Source: Alphaproteobacteria bacterium (GTDB lineage Bacteria; Pseudomonadota; Alphaproteobacteria; Sphingomonadales; Sphingomonadaceae). Taken from it: a stretch of DNA of 64,000 bases. The stretch lies in the NCBI GenBank assembly GCA_003241875.1, contig QBLU01000002.1, forward strand, positions 62,001 to 126,000, given 5' to 3'. Positions 25,006 through 33,249 of this stretch are shown here, piece after piece. The notes under the pieces were generated by a model. The model searched no databases and was not told the DNA's origin. It was given only the letters and a program-made list of their open reading frames with translations. How positions within the stretch are numbered: position 1 is the first letter of the stretch; every line of letters starts with the position of its first letter. Made by a program: the position numbers and the translations under genes.

Positions 25006-27207
25006 TCAAGGGATGGTGGCGGTGGCCGCGAGCCCGGGCCCGACGCTGCTGCTCAACTGCCGAACGGCGATGGTGACGACGGCCCCGCCGCCGTCCGCCG
25101 CACGATCGGCAGCGCCATAAGTGTAGCTCGACACGCTGGTGACGACGTCACGGACCGCGCGGCCGTCGAGCGTGACCGCGACCCGGTAAGCCTCGACCGC
25201 CTCGCCAAGCGGGGCATCGACAAAGTCCGACCAACCGAAGCCGAGGCGACTGCGACGGATCCAGTCGGCGCGTACCGTGCCGTCCTGCGCGACCAGTCGC
25301 AGATGCACCGGCGCCAGCGGTTGCAAGGCTCGCCCGCCGACGGTGCCGCGCGTCGGCGGCGTCTCCACGTCGCCGACCCCGGCCGGCCGGAAGACATACT
25401 GCCGCCCGATCGCCTCAAGTGGTGGATCGAACGGCTGCAGCGCCGCGACGTCGAGAAGCACGAAGCGTTCGCCCGCAGCGTGCCCGGCGATCGCCACCTC
25501 GGTGCCGCGTCGGCCGCGCAGCAGCCCCGAGAGCCGAAACACCCGGTCCGGCAGCGGTTCCACGTCAAGATACTGGATGATCTCGTCGCCGAGCAGCGCC
25601 AGGTTGGCGCCCGCCAGGACGGATAGGCCGGACCGCGATTCGAGCCATTGGCGGTCGGACAGCAAACGTACGTCGACCGTGGCAAATCGATCCCAGCGCT
25701 GGGCCGGACCGGCCGCGAGCGCGCCCAGCGCCACGCCCATCGGCACGCCGCCCTCGACAAGGCCGATGCTGCCATAGCTGGCGCCGTCGTCGGCGCTCGC
25801 CTCGATGCCGGCACGCCGCCAGCCGGCCGCCGCACCGGCGGCGGCAATCCACAGCCGCGGCAGCGCCGGCACCTCGCCGGGCAGCCCGGGCAAATCGAGC
25901 ACCTCGAGCTGGGTCGGGCCGCTGACGCCATCGTCGAACACCAGTGCCCGGCCGCCGTCCACGGCCCGCGCCGGCTGTGCCAGCGCCTCGACGCGCTCGA
26001 GATCGAGCGTCAGCACGAACTGCTCGAACCGACGCTCGCGGATCCGCCACACGGTCGCGTCGTCGTCGATGCGGATCAGGTCGCCGGCACCAAGCCCCAG
26101 GTAGCGCCACGGCAGCCGCACCGTGGCGCGCACCCGCGCCGCCCGGTTGGCGGTCAGCAAGCGCGCGGCCAGCGCCTTGGCGTGCTGCGGGGTCATGGCG
26201 GCGGCAAACGACTGCTGCTCCAGCCGGCCTGCGACATCGCGGCGGCTGCGCTGCAGCCCGATCTGGTAATCACGACTGGTGTCGTAGAACGCCACTTCGA
26301 CCGCACCGACCAGGCCCTCGCCGCCCAGCCGCCGACGCCGCTCGCGCGCCGCGCTCCCGGATGCCGCCGAACTGTCGCAATCCGCCGCCGGGATGACGGC
26401 GACGGCACCACCCGCGCCGCGAACCACCAGGACCTCGCTGCCAGCCAGCGTCGCCGAAGCCATCTCGATCAGCTGTGCCAGCGCCTCGGCGACGCTGCCG
26501 CTGCGGCCGACATGAAGCCCGGCGACATCGGGCATGTCGCCCGCCACGCCGACCAGCGCTTGCCCGTCTACGGTGCCGAGCGCCGCGATTGCCGTCGCTG
26601 CGACCGGCGCCCCCGCCGCATCGGCTACGACCTCGAAGGTCAGGTTCGGAATGCGGTTGCCATAGTCGCCGAGCGGCAGGTCCTCGAACACGGCATAGGC
26701 GAGGCCGCGATAGGCCGGGGTACCGCCGGCCGCTTCGGCAGCCGCGATGAGCGGATCGACGGCCTGGCCATCGGCGCCGCGGTGGAGTCGCATGGTGATC
26801 GGTGTGGTAAAGGCCCCGGTGGCATCGCGGATCAGCTTGCCATCGGCCCAGATGCGCTCGACGCCGACAATCTCGCGCCCGGCCAGCGCCACCGCGAACG
26901 ACGCCGAGTAGCTGTAGTTGGTTGTCGATGGCCCGCGCTTGCCGCCGCCGCTGCGGCTTGGGGTTTCGATGATGCCGCTGGTCCAGATCAGATTGCCGGC
27001 GCTGCGCATGCGGCCGGCGATGAACGGGATCGGCTCACCATAGGCAGCGCTCTGGACGGCCAGGTTGCCGATGCGGCCGACCTCGCGCGCCTTGCCGCCG
27101 CCGCCGAGCACGGCGCGATCGAGGGCGCCGCCGACAAAGGTGCCGATGAGGCCGCCAAGCGGTCCGCCGAAGATGCGGCCGACCGTACCGAGAACGAGTG
27201 TCGCCAT
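25006..27207 (-). CDS. GTA g15-like tail tip (megatron-type) protein, short form
   Basis: The 733-aa protein begins like the large tail-tip protein of Rhodobacter GTA: hydrophobic Gly-rich start LVLGTVGRIFGGPLGGLIGTFVGGALDRAVLGG, then SAAYGEPIPFIAGRMRSAGNLIWTSG and VALAGREIVGVERIWADGKLIRD. In rcGTA g15 a TIM-barrel domain follows; here the chain runs directly into tail-protein domains (YQIGLQRSRRDV, ALAARLLTANRAARVRATVRLPW) and ends with fibronectin-like strands. The short length is notable because a TIM-barrel-like domain appears on the distal tail protein instead. ATG 27207 is two bases after the g14 stop. Confidence 0.85.
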   Translation of the reverse strand: MATLVLGTVGRIFGGPLGGLIGTFVGGALDRAVLGGGGKAREVGRIGNLAVQSAAYGEPIPFIAGRMRSAGNLIWTSGIIETPSRSGGGKRGPSTTNYSYSASFAVALAGREIVGVERIWADGKLIRDATGAFTTPITMRLHRGADGQAVDPLIAAAEAAGGTPAYRGLAYAVFEDLPLGDYGNRIPNLTFEVVADAAGAPVAATAIAALGTVDGQALVGVAGDMPDVAGLHVGRSGSVAEALAQLIEMASATLAGSEVLVVRGAGGAVAVIPAADCDSSAASGSAARERRRRLGGEGLVGAVEVAFYDTSRDYQIGLQRSRRDVAGRLEQQSFAAAMTPQHAKALAARLLTANRAARVRATVRLPWRYLGLGAGDLIRIDDDATVWRIRERRFEQFVLTLDLERVEALAQPARAVDGGRALVFDDGVSGPTQLEVLDLPGLPGEVPALPRLWIAAAGAAAGWRRAGIEASADDGASYGSIGLVEGGVPMGVALGALAAGPAQRWDRFATVDVRLLSDRQWLESRSGLSVLAGANLALLGDEIIQYLDVEPLPDRVFRLSGLLRGRRGTEVAIAGHAAGERFVLLDVAALQPFDPPLEAIGRQYVFRPAGVGDVETPPTRGTVGGRALQPLAPVHLRLVAQDGTVRADWIRRSRLGFGWSDFVDAPLGEAVEAYRVAVTLDGRAVRDVVTSVSSYTYGAADRAADGGGAVVTIAVRQLSSSVGPGLAATATIP

Positions 27208-27209
27208 GA

Positions 27210-27626
27210 TCAATGAACTCCAGGCAAGCGCCAGATGCCGAGCAGCGTCCAGTCCGGGTCGATCGGGCCCTCGACGACGCGGCCGAGGCCGGCATGGGCA
27301 TGGACGACGCCGGCCGGCGTCACGATGGCAAGATGGCGCTGCCGCGCTGCAGGGGCGAGCGCCAGTATGTCGCCGGGTGCCGCGTCGGACACGGCCACGC
27401 AGCCGGCGTCGGCCAGCGCCGCGACCAGCATTGCGGCGGTTTCACCGGACAGCGCATAGGACGGCACGGCAGCGGGCACGATGCCGACGGCCCGCGCGGC
27501 CTGCAGCACCACCCCGACGCAATCGAGGCCCGACCCCGGCGTCCGCCCCTGGGGCCGAAACCGCGTGCCGACACAGGCGCGCGCCGCGGCCACCACCACC
27601 GCGGCGCGTTTGTGCGGGGTCGTCAC
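27210..27626 (-). CDS. GTA g14-like NlpC/P60 cell-wall peptidase
   Basis: The 138-aa protein is a tail-associated peptidoglycan peptidase that opens the cell wall during DNA entry. GTRFRPQGRTPGSGLDCVGVV carries the catalytic Cys (LDCVG), and RHLAIVTPAGVVHAHAGLG carries the catalytic His. GDILAL is the usual strand between them. It starts with GTG overlapping the hub gene stop by four bases. Position between hub and tip genes matches g14 of Rhodobacter GTA. Confidence 0.93.
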   Translation of the reverse strand: MTTPHKRAAVVVAAARACVGTRFRPQGRTPGSGLDCVGVVLQAARAVGIVPAAVPSYALSGETAAMLVAALADAGCVAVSDAAPGDILALAPAARQRHLAIVTPAGVVHAHAGLGRVVEGPIDPDWTLLGIWRLPGVH

Positions 27627-28462
27627 AGGCCCGGGAACCGGGTCAACACGTCACCGCCGGGCACATGTGGCTCACCACGAAAATTGGCACCGTTGGCAAA
27701 GCGCTCGACGCAAGTGACAAAACGCTTGTCGCAGCCCTGCCGGAGCTCGACGGCAACACCCGGCGCCAGCATCAGCGTCTCGTCGAAGACCAGCCAGTCG
27801 CCCTCGGCCGCGATCACGCGGCGCTCGAGGCCGGCGCTCTCGCCCGACAGCACGCGGACCCGGCCCTCGATGAAGCCTGCGCTGCCAGCGGCATCGACCC
27901 CGTCGAAGCGCGCCCGGTCGCCATCGCCGCCAAGCACCGACCGCCGCTCGCGCCGGCCGCGCATGTCGACCCGGCAGCGACGGTCGCCGAGTTCGGCGCG
28001 GCATTCGGGTGAACAGCTTTCGATGCGCGTCACCGCCAGCGCCGCAGTCGGCCCGCGCAGTGTCGCCGCAAAGCCCTGGTCGGCCCCGGTACCGGTCTCG
28101 ATCGTGCCCAACGTGCCACGCGCCAGCAGCTGTTGCCCGGCATCGGGCGCCTGCCAGTCGACGAGGAACAACATGACGGCAGCGCCATCGAAACGGCCGG
28201 CCGCCAGGTCCGCCGCCGTGATCGCATCCGCGGTCAGCGCCCCGGCCACGTCCATCGTATCGATGTCGAGCCCATCGCTGCTGGCCACCGCCGATGGCGC
28301 CATGCCCGGCGCACTGTCATGGACCAGCCCGCCGATGGCCAGCGGCCGGTCGTGGGTGGTGAAGCCGAGCGCCACGCCATCGGGCCGCACGATGCGCCAG
28401 CACAGGGCCAGTGCCGTCAGCTCGGCGCCCAGCCGCACGCCCAGGTCTGTCGGTTCCGGCAT
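27623..28462 (-). CDS. GTA g13-like tail hub protein (DUF2163/BR0599 type)
   Basis: The 279-aa protein has the two-part architecture of hub proteins: DUF2163-like first half (LCWRIVRPDGVALGFTTHDRPL, DNMDVAGAL-type SLDIDTMDVAGAL) and C-terminal BR0599-like part. Cysteines occur as SCSPEC, RRCRVD and QGCDKRFVTCVERFANGANFRGEPHVPGGD. In phage lambda the related tail-tip protein L binds an iron-sulfur cluster through such cysteines, so a cluster is plausible here. It lies three bases after the distal tail gene and overlaps g14. Confidence 0.9.
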   Translation of the reverse strand: MPEPTDLGVRLGAELTALALCWRIVRPDGVALGFTTHDRPLAIGGLVHDSAPGMAPSAVASSDGLDIDTMDVAGALTADAITAADLAAGRFDGAAVMLFLVDWQAPDAGQQLLARGTLGTIETGTGADQGFAATLRGPTAALAVTRIESCSPECRAELGDRRCRVDMRGRRERRSVLGGDGDRARFDGVDAAGSAGFIEGRVRVLSGESAGLERRVIAAEGDWLVFDETLMLAPGVAVELRQGCDKRFVTCVERFANGANFRGEPHVPGGDVLTRFPGL

Positions 28463-28465
28463 GGC

Positions 28466-30805
28466 TCAATCCTCCCGCACTTCGACGAGCGGCACCGACG
28501 GCAGCTCGCCGGCCCGCCAGCCGGCGATCGATACGTCGATGCGATCGGTGGCAAAGCGCACTGGCACATCAAAGCGAAACCCGGCGGTGATCACCGCGCC
28601 TGCCGCCGGTGCCGCCTCGAAATCGACATTGCCGCCCGCCGCCAGCGTCCAGCCGGTCAGCCGGGCAACACCATCGACGGCGACGCGCAGGCTTCCGGGC
28701 ACAGGGCGGGTGATGCGACGGAATTGCAGCGCGTCGCTGTCGCCATAGGACTTCGACAGCGCAAAGCGGGTCGTCCCGCCGTCGCCGGTGCCGATGACCT
28801 GGTCCAGCGCCGACACCGGCGCGCCGGGTGCCGCCGTGCCATTGTCGAGCGGGTCGGTAAAGCGAAAGCCATGGGCCTGGCCGCGCCGCGCTCGGAAGAA
28901 CGCGATCAGCGCGGCAAGGTCGGCCTCAGACCGGATGCCGAGGCCCGCGTCATAATATTGCCGGGCATTGCCCCACTGGCTGTTGCGCTGCTCATGGCCG
29001 GAGCCGGTGACGACGACCTGCGTCGAAAACTCCGGCCCGCCGGTGGCGCCATAGCCGAGGTTGAGCGGAAACAGCACGTCATGGAAGGCGATCATCGCGG
29101 AGTCTCCGTCGCTGTCGATGCGAAAGGGCGTGAAGCCGAAGCGGGCGACCTGCGGCCAGGCCCAGACAAAGGTGTCGACGACGCCGCGCGCCATCGCCGC
29201 CGCGGCGGCGTCGGCGATCGCCGGCCAGTCGCCGGCGCGCGTCGCAAAGCCGGCGAAATAATGTTGCTGCGCCACCGGATAGCCGAGCCGGTCCTCCACC
29301 ACCGACCGGGCGCGCGCCTGACCGCCGAAGTCGCCCGAGGTCACGAAATCATAGTCCTCCAGCTGCAGCACATCGAAGGCCGGCGAGGCCCAGGCGAGCG
29401 GCAGATTGGCCCGGATCAACTCCGGCGCCGCCGCATTGAGCACCTGCGGCGCATAGAAGAGCAGCAGCGTCTCGGCAGCCGGCGCCGCCGAGGTCACGGC
29501 ATCGCGCAGCGCCAGCGTCGCTTCGCCGAGCAGGGCGCCGCACCAGTCGAGCCAGGCGCGCTCGGCCGCTGTCGTTACCACCCGAATGTCGGTGATCGGC
29601 GGCGGCACCAGCCCGGTTTCGGCCAGATAGCGCGCCGTCGTCGCGGCATCGTGCAGGCACGGCACATGGTCCGGGCCGACCCACCACCACGGCTCCCCGA
29701 TCTGGAAGCGCGGCGCCGCGCCGGCGGCGACCATGATGCCGACCAGCGCCACCGCCACCGATCGCAGCCAGGCCATCGCCGCCCCGTGCGCCGGTGACAG
29801 CAAGGTCGACGGCGGCGCATAACCGGTCAACGCCCGCGCGCCACCGGCGCTGCGCTGCGCCCAGGCCGCCGGGCAATGCTGGTCGAGCAATTCGAACGAC
29901 AGCGACAGGATCGGCGCAAAGCCGAGCGCCACTGCGCGGGCGATGAAGTCGGCGTGCCACGCCGCCGCCGGCGCGCAGACCGGCAGCGCCGGATCGGCGA
30001 GATAGGCCGCCTCCCCCGCGTCCCAACGAAGCCCGGGAAAATGGCTCATCCCGACATAATGGACGAGCGACCCGCGGTACCCGAGCGCGAACATCGCCTC
30101 GACGAGCCGCTCGGGCGTCTGGTTGTAGCTGTCGTCATAGCCGCTGCAGATCCGCAACGCATGCGGCGGCACCAGCGCGTCGCCGGCGCGCCGCATCGAT
30201 CCCGGCCCGTCGCAGCGGATGCCGCTGACCATCACCCGGCCCGACAGCGCCGCCACCAGCGGCAGGTCGCTGCCGTCACGCCCCGGCGGCACCAGCGAGA
30301 TGAACATCCGGTCGATCGCCTGCGGCCACACCGGATCAGCCTCGGCCGGCAACAGGAAGCCGCCCGCCAGCGCGTCGAAATCCAGCCGCACCTCGGCATC
30401 GCTGCCGCTGCCGACGGCATAATTCCACAGCCGCACATACCAGCTGCGCGCCACGCCCGCAGCATCCTCGCCCTCGATGGTCAGCACCGGGCCGTTGATG
30501 GCGTCGAGCGGCTGCACCGCGCCTGTCGACTGCCAGCGAAACGCCAGCGTCGTGCCGCGATAATCCCGCGCCGTTGCATAGGCGAGCAGCGGATGGCTCC
30601 AGCGGTCCGCCGACTCCCAGATCAAGCCGGCGAGGTCGTTGCGGCGCAGGAAGGTGACATCGATCGCCAGCGCATCGGCGTCGACCGTCGTCACCGCCGC
30701 CATCATCGGCCGCGGGAAATCGACCGTCCAATAGCGCGGGTCGAAGCGCTTGATCCACTGCTGCCGCTGCTGGTCCTCGGCCGTTGCCAGCCAGTGCCGC
30801 ATCAT
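28466..30805 (-). CDS. Distal tail protein (GTA g12/DUF2460) fused to a large N-terminal TIM-barrel-like domain
   Basis: The last ~220 residues of this 779-aa protein are a canonical GTA g12/DUF2460 domain: FHDVLFPLNLGYGATGGPEFSTQVV, ERNSQWG-type HEQRNSQWGNARQYYDAGLGIR, LAALIAFFRARRGQAHGFRFTDPLD. The preceding ~550 residues are not in rcGTA g12. They read like an N-terminal beta domain (to about 200) then a TIM-barrel glycoside-hydrolase-like region (ICSGYDDSYNQTPERLVEAMFALGYRG, FAPILSLSFELLDQHCP, FQIGEPWWWVG, DTFVWAWPQ). Some databases, as I recall, label similar proteins 'non-contractile tail sheath'. The ATG overlaps the tape-measure stop. Confidence 0.85.
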   Translation of the reverse strand: MMRHWLATAEDQQRQQWIKRFDPRYWTVDFPRPMMAAVTTVDADALAIDVTFLRRNDLAGLIWESADRWSHPLLAYATARDYRGTTLAFRWQSTGAVQPLDAINGPVLTIEGEDAAGVARSWYVRLWNYAVGSGSDAEVRLDFDALAGGFLLPAEADPVWPQAIDRMFISLVPPGRDGSDLPLVAALSGRVMVSGIRCDGPGSMRRAGDALVPPHALRICSGYDDSYNQTPERLVEAMFALGYRGSLVHYVGMSHFPGLRWDAGEAAYLADPALPVCAPAAAWHADFIARAVALGFAPILSLSFELLDQHCPAAWAQRSAGGARALTGYAPPSTLLSPAHGAAMAWLRSVAVALVGIMVAAGAAPRFQIGEPWWWVGPDHVPCLHDAATTARYLAETGLVPPPITDIRVVTTAAERAWLDWCGALLGEATLALRDAVTSAAPAAETLLLFYAPQVLNAAAPELIRANLPLAWASPAFDVLQLEDYDFVTSGDFGGQARARSVVEDRLGYPVAQQHYFAGFATRAGDWPAIADAAAAAMARGVVDTFVWAWPQVARFGFTPFRIDSDGDSAMIAFHDVLFPLNLGYGATGGPEFSTQVVVTGSGHEQRNSQWGNARQYYDAGLGIRSEADLAALIAFFRARRGQAHGFRFTDPLDNGTAAPGAPVSALDQVIGTGDGGTTRFALSKSYGDSDALQFRRITRPVPGSLRVAVDGVARLTGWTLAAGGNVDFEAAPAAGAVITAGFRFDVPVRFATDRIDVSIAGWRAGELPSVPLVEVRED

Positions 30806-31374
30806 GCGTCGGCCCTCGCCAGCGCCTGGCGCACGGCGCGCGCGACCTGAGCGCCGGTCTGCCGCATCAGCGCCGGCGTGGCCTCGCGCGGCGCCGCGAC
30901 GTTGACGGTCACGTTGACGGCGCCGCGCCCAGGCGCCCCGGTTTCGACCCGGCCGGCGCCGGCGGGCACGAACAGCTCGGGGCCCCGCTCGCCGACAAGA
31001 TAGGGCCGGCCACCGCTGACCGGGCCCCCGATGGCGCGGCCCGGCGCGCCGAACAGGCTGCCGATGCCCGAGGTGATCGACCCGAGCAGGCCACCGCCGC
31101 CGCCGAACAGCGACCCGATATCGCTGCGCAACGCACTTGCGGCGATATCGGAGAGCGCACTCAATGCCACCCGGCGCAGATCCTCGAAGCCGAACTTGCC
31201 GGTGATCGCCGCCCGCGCCAGGGCCCGCTCGATGCTGCCGCCGGCGCGTTCGGCGCCTTGCGCCAGCGGCCCGTCGAGCTCGCGCCGCATCTCGGCAACG
31301 CCGGCGAGAAAGCCGCTGGTATCGGCACGCACGCCGATCACCAGCGTGTCGAGACTGGTTTCGTCACCGATCAT
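30802..31374 (-). CDS. Short tape measure protein (GTA g11-like)
   Basis: The 190-aa protein determines tail length. It starts DTLVIGVRADTSGFLAGVAEMRRELDGPL, a helical part follows (FGFEDLRRVALSALSDIAASALRSDIGSLFG), then a Gly-rich hydrophobic stretch, then GGRPYLVGERGPELFVPAGAGRVE and VNVTVNVAAPREATPALMRQTGAQVARAVRQAL. This ending is typical of TP901/GTA tape measures. At about 1.5 angstrom per residue it implies a tail near 30 nm. It overlaps the upstream chaperone gene by 11 bases. Confidence 0.88.
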   Translation of the reverse strand: MIGDETSLDTLVIGVRADTSGFLAGVAEMRRELDGPLAQGAERAGGSIERALARAAITGKFGFEDLRRVALSALSDIAASALRSDIGSLFGGGGGLLGSITSGIGSLFGAPGRAIGGPVSGGRPYLVGERGPELFVPAGAGRVETGAPGRGAVNVTVNVAAPREATPALMRQTGAQVARAVRQALARADA

Positions 31375-31552
31375 CGGGGAAACTCTCCATCAATTGCGAC
31401 AGCAGGCTGCCGTCCGCGGGCGCATCGACCTCGTCGAGCCCGAGCGCGTTGCGCAGGTCCTCCGGCGTCGCCGCCCAGAAATCATCGGGTCGCCAGCCGA
31501 GCAACGAAGCCGCAACCCGCGCCGCGCGCCGCGCCGCTGCCCCGAAGCTCAC
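31364..31552 (-). CDS. GTA g10.1-like tape measure chaperone (Phage_TAC_6 type)
   Basis: This 62-aa protein matches the small tail assembly chaperones of the rcc01693/TAC family: RVAASLLGWRPDDFWAATPEDLRNALG is the core motif (W.P..FW..TP.EL). It presumably binds the tape measure protein during tail assembly. Overlaps of four and 11 bases with its neighbours indicate tight translational coupling. Confidence 0.9.
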   Translation of the reverse strand: MSFGAAARRAARVAASLLGWRPDDFWAATPEDLRNALGLDEVDAPADGSLLSQLMESFPDDR

Positions 31553-31860
31553 CGCCCCGCCAGCACCTGGCCGAGCAGCACCCGCAGCGCCGGCGTCGCC
31601 GTCGCCAGGCCTCCGGCGACCAGCGCTTCGCTGAACTCGGCACGGCTCAGCGCCGCCGGCACCGGATCGAGGCAGTGCCAGAACAGCCCGGCCAGCTCGG
31701 CGAGCGTCAGCCCGCCGGCAGCCGCCCGCTCGATCAGCGCGAACAACGGCCCCAGCTCGGCCTCGGCGGCGACCAGCGCGGCAAAGCTCGGCCGCAACCG
31801 CAGCGTCGCGCCGCCGATCATCAGCGCCGCCTCGCCGCGCTCGGCATTGGCCGCCGTCAC
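31549..31860 (-). CDS. GTA g10-like tail assembly chaperone
   Basis: The 103-aa protein has the GTA gp10 (Phage_TAC_11-like) pattern: ANAERGEAALMIGGATLRLRPSFAALVAAEAELGPLFALIERAA, followed by LAELAGLFWHCLD. Such proteins precede the tape measure gene and act as its chaperone. It overlaps the tail tube gene stop and the g10.1 start, four bases each. Confidence 0.88.
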   Translation of the reverse strand: MTAANAERGEAALMIGGATLRLRPSFAALVAAEAELGPLFALIERAAAGGLTLAELAGLFWHCLDPVPAALSRAEFSEALVAGGLATATPALRVLLGQVLAGR

Positions 31861-32264
31861 GCCGTCACCACGGCGCCGGAGCTTTCCAGCGCCAGCGTGT
31901 AGGTGCGCTCGCCATTGAAATCGCCGGCATAATCGAGCCGGGTGATCAGGAAGCGCCCGGTCACCGTGTCGCCGCTTTCAAAGCTGATGCGATAATCGTC
32001 GACCTGGCCGGCCAGCGCATTGGCCTTGATCCGCGCCTCCGCCGCCGAGCCGGTGAACACCCCGGCCCCGCTCAACGACACCGACCGCACGCCGGCGCCC
32101 GACAACAGCTCGCGCCAGCCGCCGGATCCCTGGTTGGTGACGACCACCGTCTCCGCATTCACCGTCATCTGCGTCGTGCGCAGCCCGGCAACGGTGGTGA
32201 ACACCGGCGGCGCCGCCCCGTCACCGATCTTCAACAGGAATGCACTGCCCTTTTCCATGGCCAT
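31857..32264 (-). CDS. Major tail (tube) protein, GTA g9-like
   Basis: The 135-aa protein is of the TP901-1-type tail tube family: KGSAFLLKIGDGAAPPVFTTVAGLRTTQMTVNAETVVVTNQGSGGWRELLSGAGVRSVSLSGAGVFTG, then DTVTGRFLITRLDYAGDFNGERTYTLALESSGAV. It polymerises into the tail tube between head and tip. It follows the tail terminator gene by 25 bases, with a GGGTTCGAC-type leader. Two close ATGs exist (32264 and 32258). Confidence 0.93.
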   Translation of the reverse strand: MAMEKGSAFLLKIGDGAAPPVFTTVAGLRTTQMTVNAETVVVTNQGSGGWRELLSGAGVRSVSLSGAGVFTGSAAEARIKANALAGQVDDYRISFESGDTVTGRFLITRLDYAGDFNGERTYTLALESSGAVVTA

Positions 32265-32289
32265 GTCGAACCCTTTCGATTGGTTGTTG

Positions 32290-32673
32290 TCAGGCGGCGA
32301 CCGTCCGCAGCCGGAATTCCACGATGCCCTGCGACCAGCCTTCCGGGTCGGTGAGCACCAGGCTGCGCAACAGGCGCACCGACACCAGCCGATGGCCGCC
32401 CTGCGTGCCCGCCATCGCCGCCAGCGCCGCCTCGACGCCGCCGATGATCGCTTTTGCCGGCGCAGCAGCCGGGCCTTCGACCCACGCCGTCACCCCGATG
32501 CGATGCTCATGCCCGGTCTCGGTCTTGGTGCTCCAGTCGGTGACCAGGTCGGGACCGATCACCAGATAGGGTGACACCGCATCGACCGGCGGGCCGTCAT
32601 GAACGCCGGTGACACCCGGCACCGCCGCCAGCGCCGCCAGCACCAGGCGCTGGACTGCAATGCTCGCGCTCAT
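32290..32673 (-). CDS. Tail terminator (DUF3168, GTA g8-like)
   Basis: The 127-aa protein shows the DUF3168 pattern: IAVQRLVLAALAAVPGVTGVHDGPPVDAVSPYLVIGPDLVTDWSTKTETGHEHRIGVTAWVEG, then GWSQGIVEFRLRTV. It caps the tail tube on the head-proximal side. ATG 32673 overlaps the stop of the small gene upstream by four bases; the ORF-track start at 33000 is a read-through of other frames. Confidence 0.93.
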   Translation of the reverse strand: MSASIAVQRLVLAALAAVPGVTGVHDGPPVDAVSPYLVIGPDLVTDWSTKTETGHEHRIGVTAWVEGPAAAPAKAIIGGVEAALAAMAGTQGGHRLVSVRLLRSLVLTDPEGWSQGIVEFRLRTVAA

Positions 32674-32915
32674 CGCCGGCTCCCCTGTGTCAGCAAACTC
32701 ACCAGGCGCAGGTCGGGCCCTCGCCGCCGCGTGCCGAACAGCCGCGCCCGCAGCCCCGGCGCGCGCAGCACGACCCGCTCCGCCTCGGCAACTGCCTCGA
32801 TCGCCGGGAACGCCGCGCCGACGTCCGCCGCCATCGCCGCACCGCGCGCCTGCGCCAACCGCGCGCCGGCCGATGCCGCCGCTGCCGCCGCCGCCCGCCA
32901 GATGTGCGCGCTCAT
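32670..32915 (-). CDS. Small protein of unknown function in the GTA-like cluster
   Basis: This 81-aa frame is hidden inside a longer track ORF. ATG 32915 overlaps the stopper gene stop and its own stop overlaps the tail terminator ATG (both four bases), so it is well supported as a gene. The product (HIWRAAAAAAASAGARLAQARGAA, AFPAIEAVAEAERVVLRAPGLRARLFGTRRRGPD) is helical then basic. I do not recognise it in rcGTA; position suggests a neck or assembly factor, or a reduced HK97 gp10-type protein. Confidence 0.6.
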   Translation of the reverse strand: MSAHIWRAAAAAAASAGARLAQARGAAMAADVGAAFPAIEAVAEAERVVLRAPGLRARLFGTRRRGPDLRLVSLLTQGSRR

Positions 32916-33238
32916 GCCTCCCGGCCTTCGCAGCGCAATTGCACCCGGTCGGGCCGGCGCGGATCGCTCTCGACCGCCAGCACGGCCAGATAGCGGCCAT
33001 TCCAGATCAGCCGCGAGGTCAGCGACACCACCGTCGGCGCCCGCAGCGTCACCAGCCAGCGCCGGCGCGAGCGGCGCGCCTCGCCGGCGACACCACCGGC
33101 GCCATCGGGCACCACCGCCGCATAGGCCGGCCCTGCCGCCTGCCAATGGCCGGTATCGGCGCCGGCGGCGTCGCGGGCGGCAACCCATGTCTCGATCGCG
33201 ACGCGCTGGTTGAGCGCGCCGGCCAGTTCGTCTGCCAT
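32912..33238 (-). CDS. Head-tail stopper/adaptor (GTA g7-like)
   Basis: The 108-aa protein from ATG 33238 has the small beta-barrel of head closure proteins: LAGALNQRVAIETWVAARDAAGADTGHW, then SRRRWLVTLRAPTVVSLTSRLIWNGRYLAVLAVESDPRRPDRVQLRCEG, typical of the 'phage head-tail adaptor' family (SPP1 gp16-like). The ORF-track start at 33283 overlaps the adaptor gene and is not needed. It sits between adaptor and tail genes as in other GTA clusters. Confidence 0.88.
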   Translation of the reverse strand: MADELAGALNQRVAIETWVAARDAAGADTGHWQAAGPAYAAVVPDGAGGVAGEARRSRRRWLVTLRAPTVVSLTSRLIWNGRYLAVLAVESDPRRPDRVQLRCEGREA

Positions 33239-33249
33239 GTCCAAAACCT

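Noticed and set aside
25648-27216. 522-aa plus-strand ORF opposite the g15-like gene
   Set aside because: Antisense shadow; composition is biased and no family is recognisable, while the minus strand has clear tail-protein motifs.
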